Source: Candidatus Atribacteria bacterium ADurb.Bin276
GTDB taxonomy: Bacteria; Atribacterota; Atribacteria; Atribacterales; Atribacteraceae
Assembly: GCA_002069605.1 (NCBI GenBank)
Contig: MWBQ01000218.1
Span: 1-56,938 of the forward strand
DNA length: 56,938 nt
Reading direction: 5' to 3'
Each line of letters opens with the position of its first letter. Position 1 is the stretch's first letter. The notes beneath the pieces were generated by a model. The model ran no database searches. It had not been told where the DNA came from and saw nothing but the letters and a program-made list of their open reading frames with translations. Below are positions 54,597-56,938 of this stretch, in pieces. The position numbers and the translations under genes were made by a program.

Positions 54597-56366
54597 ATGA
54601 AAAGCTTCACCCTTAGGAAGAAAGAAGTGATCATCCATACTGAAGGAGAAATTTGTGGAAACATCCAAGAATTAACTAATAGCCCGATTTTCGAAAGAAT
54701 AGTTCACGCCTTCATGGACCATCTAAAAAAGCACAATTCCTTGTTGAGTGATTCTTTGTTTCCTCCAGAAGCTGAGCTTTCCTATCGTTCAAAAATACTA
54801 TCCCTACTGCGTATTTTAACTACATCATCTCTCGAAGAGGTGGTTAAAATACTTCCTGATTATAGTTACTTTTTAGATAAGAAAAATTTACTCCATGAAT
54901 TTGTGGAAAAGCTCTATAATTTCTGGCGACGCTATGAAAGATATATGATTTGTCATTCTGAATCGGGAATCTATTCCCATGACCAAAAGCCATATCGAAC
55001 TTTTAACATGACAGTTGAACGTCTTTCCCACTTAGTTCGTGCTGGATATCGTGATATATGTGAGAACATCACTGGTACTCATCCACGAGTTTATCGTCAA
55101 GTTGACGCCGGCTGCCAAGCCGGAATTATTGCGGTCCCAAAAATTTGGAATCCTCCTTCCGAAGAATACAGGGAACTCCTTTCGATCCCTTTTATTCGGC
55201 AACTAATGATACAACCTCCCTTGCTCCTCGATCCCCCAATGAATAAGCGAACCGGGCATTTCCAAAAAGTTACTCAAAACCTGTTATCCAATATTATGAT
55301 CGATGAAAAAAAATGGCTTTGTTACCCGGCTCAAGTTGGGAAATTGGTTATCTTTATCTATTTTGAAGAAGGTTTTATGGGTTTGGGTTGCTCTTTGGCC
55401 AATCTTTTTGAACTAGCCGATGACGACCAAATCAAAGAAGGACCAGATGCCATTTACCTATACGGGGTTGATCCTGCAATGTTCCCTACTGATATCAATT
55501 CTGAAACAGTCTTTTTTGATGATGAACCGAATCAGATTCTGATCGGCTTCGTTCCTGGAAATGACCAATACGGGTATTTTGGCTATCTTAAAAAGATGGT
55601 TCTTACCCTCCATAATGTTGTCATGATGAAAAAAGGAATCTTGCCTTTCCATGGTGCGGCTTTCCGTATCACCAATTTGGATAAATCGGTCTTTACAATT
55701 GCTATTATTGGAGATACGGCTACGGGTAAATCAGAAACCCTGGAAGCTCTCCGAATCATGGGTAATGGATATATTGCTGATCTAAAAATTATTGCTGATG
55801 ATATGGGATCATTTGAGATTGACGAAACAAATCATCAAATTCTTTGTTATGGGACCGAGATTGGTGCCTTTGTTCGACTTGATGACTTAGAAAAAGGCTA
55901 TGCGTTTGAGCAAATTGATCGGGCTATCATCATGAGTCCTCAAAAAACCAACGCCCGAGTTATTTTACCAGTAACAACTGTAGATTGTATTTTAAAGGGA
56001 TTCCCAATCGATTATATTTTCTATGCGAATAACCACGAAGAAATTGATGAGTTTCATCCAGTTATAGAACGCTTTCCAGACATTGAAAAAGCTTTGGAAG
56101 TATTCCAGGAAGGGAAGGCAATGTCAAAAGGAACCACCACTTCAGTAGGAATTGTGAATTCTTATTTCGCAAATATTTTTGGGCCTATACAATATTTTGA
56201 TCTCCATGAAAAAATTGCCCAACGTTATTTTTCTGAATTTTTTAAAGCCAATATCTTCATCGGCCAAATTCGAACCCGATTAGGAATTCCCGGTCAAGAA
56301 ATGAATGGACCTCAAACCGCTTCCACTGCTCTTATTGAATTAGTTGGTTTAAAAAGTAAGAAATAA
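54597..56366 (+). CDS. PEP carboxykinase-like P-loop protein, unknown
   Basis: A 589-residue protein. Residues 1-330 show no familiar motif. Residues 345-560 resemble the PEPCK/HPr-kinase P-loop fold: HGAAFRI near 350, Walker A GDTATGKSE near 372, an IADDMG segment near 400 (compare IGDDE of PEPCK) and later KAMSKGTTTSVG. Typical PEPCK residues are only partly kept, so activity is uncertain; a nucleotide-dependent kinase or carboxykinase is possible. AAAGGAGC lies just before the ATG, directly after the terminator, so expression appears to depend on antitermination. Confidence 0.7.
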   Translation: MKSFTLRKKEVIIHTEGEICGNIQELTNSPIFERIVHAFMDHLKKHNSLLSDSLFPPEAELSYRSKILSLLRILTTSSLEEVVKILPDYSYFLDKKNLLHEFVEKLYNFWRRYERYMICHSESGIYSHDQKPYRTFNMTVERLSHLVRAGYRDICENITGTHPRVYRQVDAGCQAGIIAVPKIWNPPSEEYRELLSIPFIRQLMIQPPLLLDPPMNKRTGHFQKVTQNLLSNIMIDEKKWLCYPAQVGKLVIFIYFEEGFMGLGCSLANLFELADDDQIKEGPDAIYLYGVDPAMFPTDINSETVFFDDEPNQILIGFVPGNDQYGYFGYLKKMVLTLHNVVMMKKGILPFHGAAFRITNLDKSVFTIAIIGDTATGKSETLEALRIMGNGYIADLKIIADDMGSFEIDETNHQILCYGTEIGAFVRLDDLEKGYAFEQIDRAIIMSPQKTNARVILPVTTVDCILKGFPIDYIFYANNHEEIDEFHPVIERFPDIEKALEVFQEGKAMSKGTTTSVGIVNSYFANIFGPIQYFDLHEKIAQRYFSEFFKANIFIGQIRTRLGIPGQEMNGPQTASTALIELVGLKSKK

Positions 56367-56377
56367 ATTAAGAGAAA

Positions 56378-56638
56378 TTATTCGGTTTTGATGTATAAAA
56401 ACTCAAAAACATTGGGTGAAATTTTTTTAGGATTGGTAGTTTGAACAGTCGGATTAAAACGTGCAACTGGCTGAGGTTTATCGGTTTGGTTTAAGAATTG
56501 TAGGCGTTCGGCTAATGATTCTTTGAGAAGAACTTTTATTTCTTCTATAGTTTTTGATCGAACCTCGACTTCAACAATATCAGGGAAAAAAGCCCAAAAT
56601 CCATTCTCTCTTTTTTCTACCACCGCCCAATATCCCAT
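56378..56638 (-). CDS. HicB-like protein without HicA
   Basis: An 86-residue protein with the HicB N-terminal fold: YWAVVEKRENGFWAFFPDI, then VEVRSKTIEEIKVLLKESLAERLQFL. A short C-terminal extension replaces the usual DNA-binding domain. No HicA toxin gene was seen on either side. GGAGGGG before the ATG. May be a solitary antitoxin-like protein. Confidence 0.75.
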   Translation of the reverse strand: MGYWAVVEKRENGFWAFFPDIVEVEVRSKTIEEIKVLLKESLAERLQFLNQTDKPQPVARFNPTVQTTNPKKISPNVFEFLYIKTE

Positions 56639-56881
56639 TTTTCATCCCCTCCAATAAATAAAAAAGGTAACTTTTACCAATGAAATTTTTCCACTGGTTA
56701 ATGATAGATCACTTTCCTGGTAAATTCATGGTTCTATTTATTATACAAAAATTTAATCTTGGTAATGAAGCTCCTTTAATTTTTGGTATCAATAGCTTAC
56801 ATTTATTCCCTAATTCTTTTATATTTAATGGTACAATAATTAAAAAATGTCCTTGATGCGGCTAAAGGAGGTTGCTTTACA

Positions 56882-56938
56882 ATGTTCAAATTTGGTGTTG
56901 ATACCTTTATCTGGAGTGAAGCTTTCTCAGAAAAAGAC
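56882..56938 (+). CDS. Sugar phosphate isomerase/epimerase, 5' fragment
   Basis: Only the first 19 codons are in the window (MFKFGVDTFIWSEAFSEKD). This opening matches the xylose-isomerase-like TIM-barrel family (for example tagatose 3-epimerase types). AAAGGAGG lies 11 bases ahead. Confidence 0.6.
   Translation, partial: MFKFGVDTFIWSEAFSEKD

Noticed and set aside
1-56938. Mobile elements or CRISPR array
   Set aside because: No transposase, integrase or phage gene and no regularly spaced repeats were seen; the repeats present are short non-coding palindromic elements.

Overview
The window looks like chromosomal DNA of an AT-rich, strictly fermentative or anaerobic diderm bacterium. An LptA/LptB/LptC/LptF-type lipopolysaccharide export operon indicates an outer membrane. 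Oxygen-sensitive class I two-subunit fumarase, a ferredoxin-domain aldo/keto reductase, DUF362 and DUF2148 iron-sulfur proteins and a C_GCAxxG_C_C protein fit an anaerobe. The gene mix (sugar ABC transporters, BMP nucleoside importer, UroD-family protein, L-fucose-isomerase-like enzyme) would suit Atribacterota (OP9/JS1) or a similar lineage, but this is inference; no rRNA or marker set is present. No transposase, phage gene or CRISPR array was seen.

Layout. 1-5.9 kb: malic enzyme and fumarase alpha/beta operon on the minus strand, then a C_GCAxxG_C_C protein and a radical SAM gene broken by a T9 homopolymer frameshift, then DUF951 and nitroreductase. 5.9-10.6 kb: an envelope-type cluster with DUF2148, two single-pass membrane proteins and a 990-residue membrane-anchored coiled-coil protein ending in LysM. 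10.7-15.2 kb: iron alcohol dehydrogenase, a stand-alone Lrp ligand-binding domain and a ferredoxin-type aldo/keto reductase, the last two bracketed by inverted copies of a composite palindromic repeat, then an ornithine/lysine decarboxylase. 15.4-20.1 kb: complete BMP-family nucleoside-type ABC importer. 20.4-23.3 kb: isocitrate dehydrogenase-family enzyme, FAH-family enzyme, AEC transporter. 23.2-28.3 kb: DUF3084, LptF/G, LptB, LptA, LptC and a thioredoxin-rhodanese fusion.

28.5-35.9 kb is a mixed housekeeping stretch: FlgM-like protein, cyclase, AlkA glycosylase, DUF6485, glycosyltransferase, AI-2E transporter, sirtuin, DUF362, FolT and a ferritin-like protein. 36.1-39 kb holds an ECF sigma factor with a HxxxCxxC zinc anti-sigma factor, serine acetyltransferase and a Cys-rich membrane protein, which reads like a thiol/redox-stress unit. 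39-53.4 kb is a sugar-use island: two LacI regulators, two ABC importers (one SBP plus two permeases without an ATPase, one complete RbsABC type), an L-fucose/arabinose-isomerase-like protein, a mannose-6-phosphate-isomerase-like cupin and a UroD-family protein. Matching sigma70-type promoters and CG-centred LacI-type operators can be read upstream of several of these genes.

53.5-56.9 kb: tRNA-Leu(CAG) and tRNA-Val(CAC), a DUF2294 protein, and a 589-residue P-loop protein resembling PEP carboxykinase, preceded by a promoter, an ~80-nt potentially folded leader and a near-perfect intrinsic terminator, an architecture typical of a riboswitch or attenuator. A HicB-like protein and the first codons of a sugar-phosphate isomerase/epimerase close the window.
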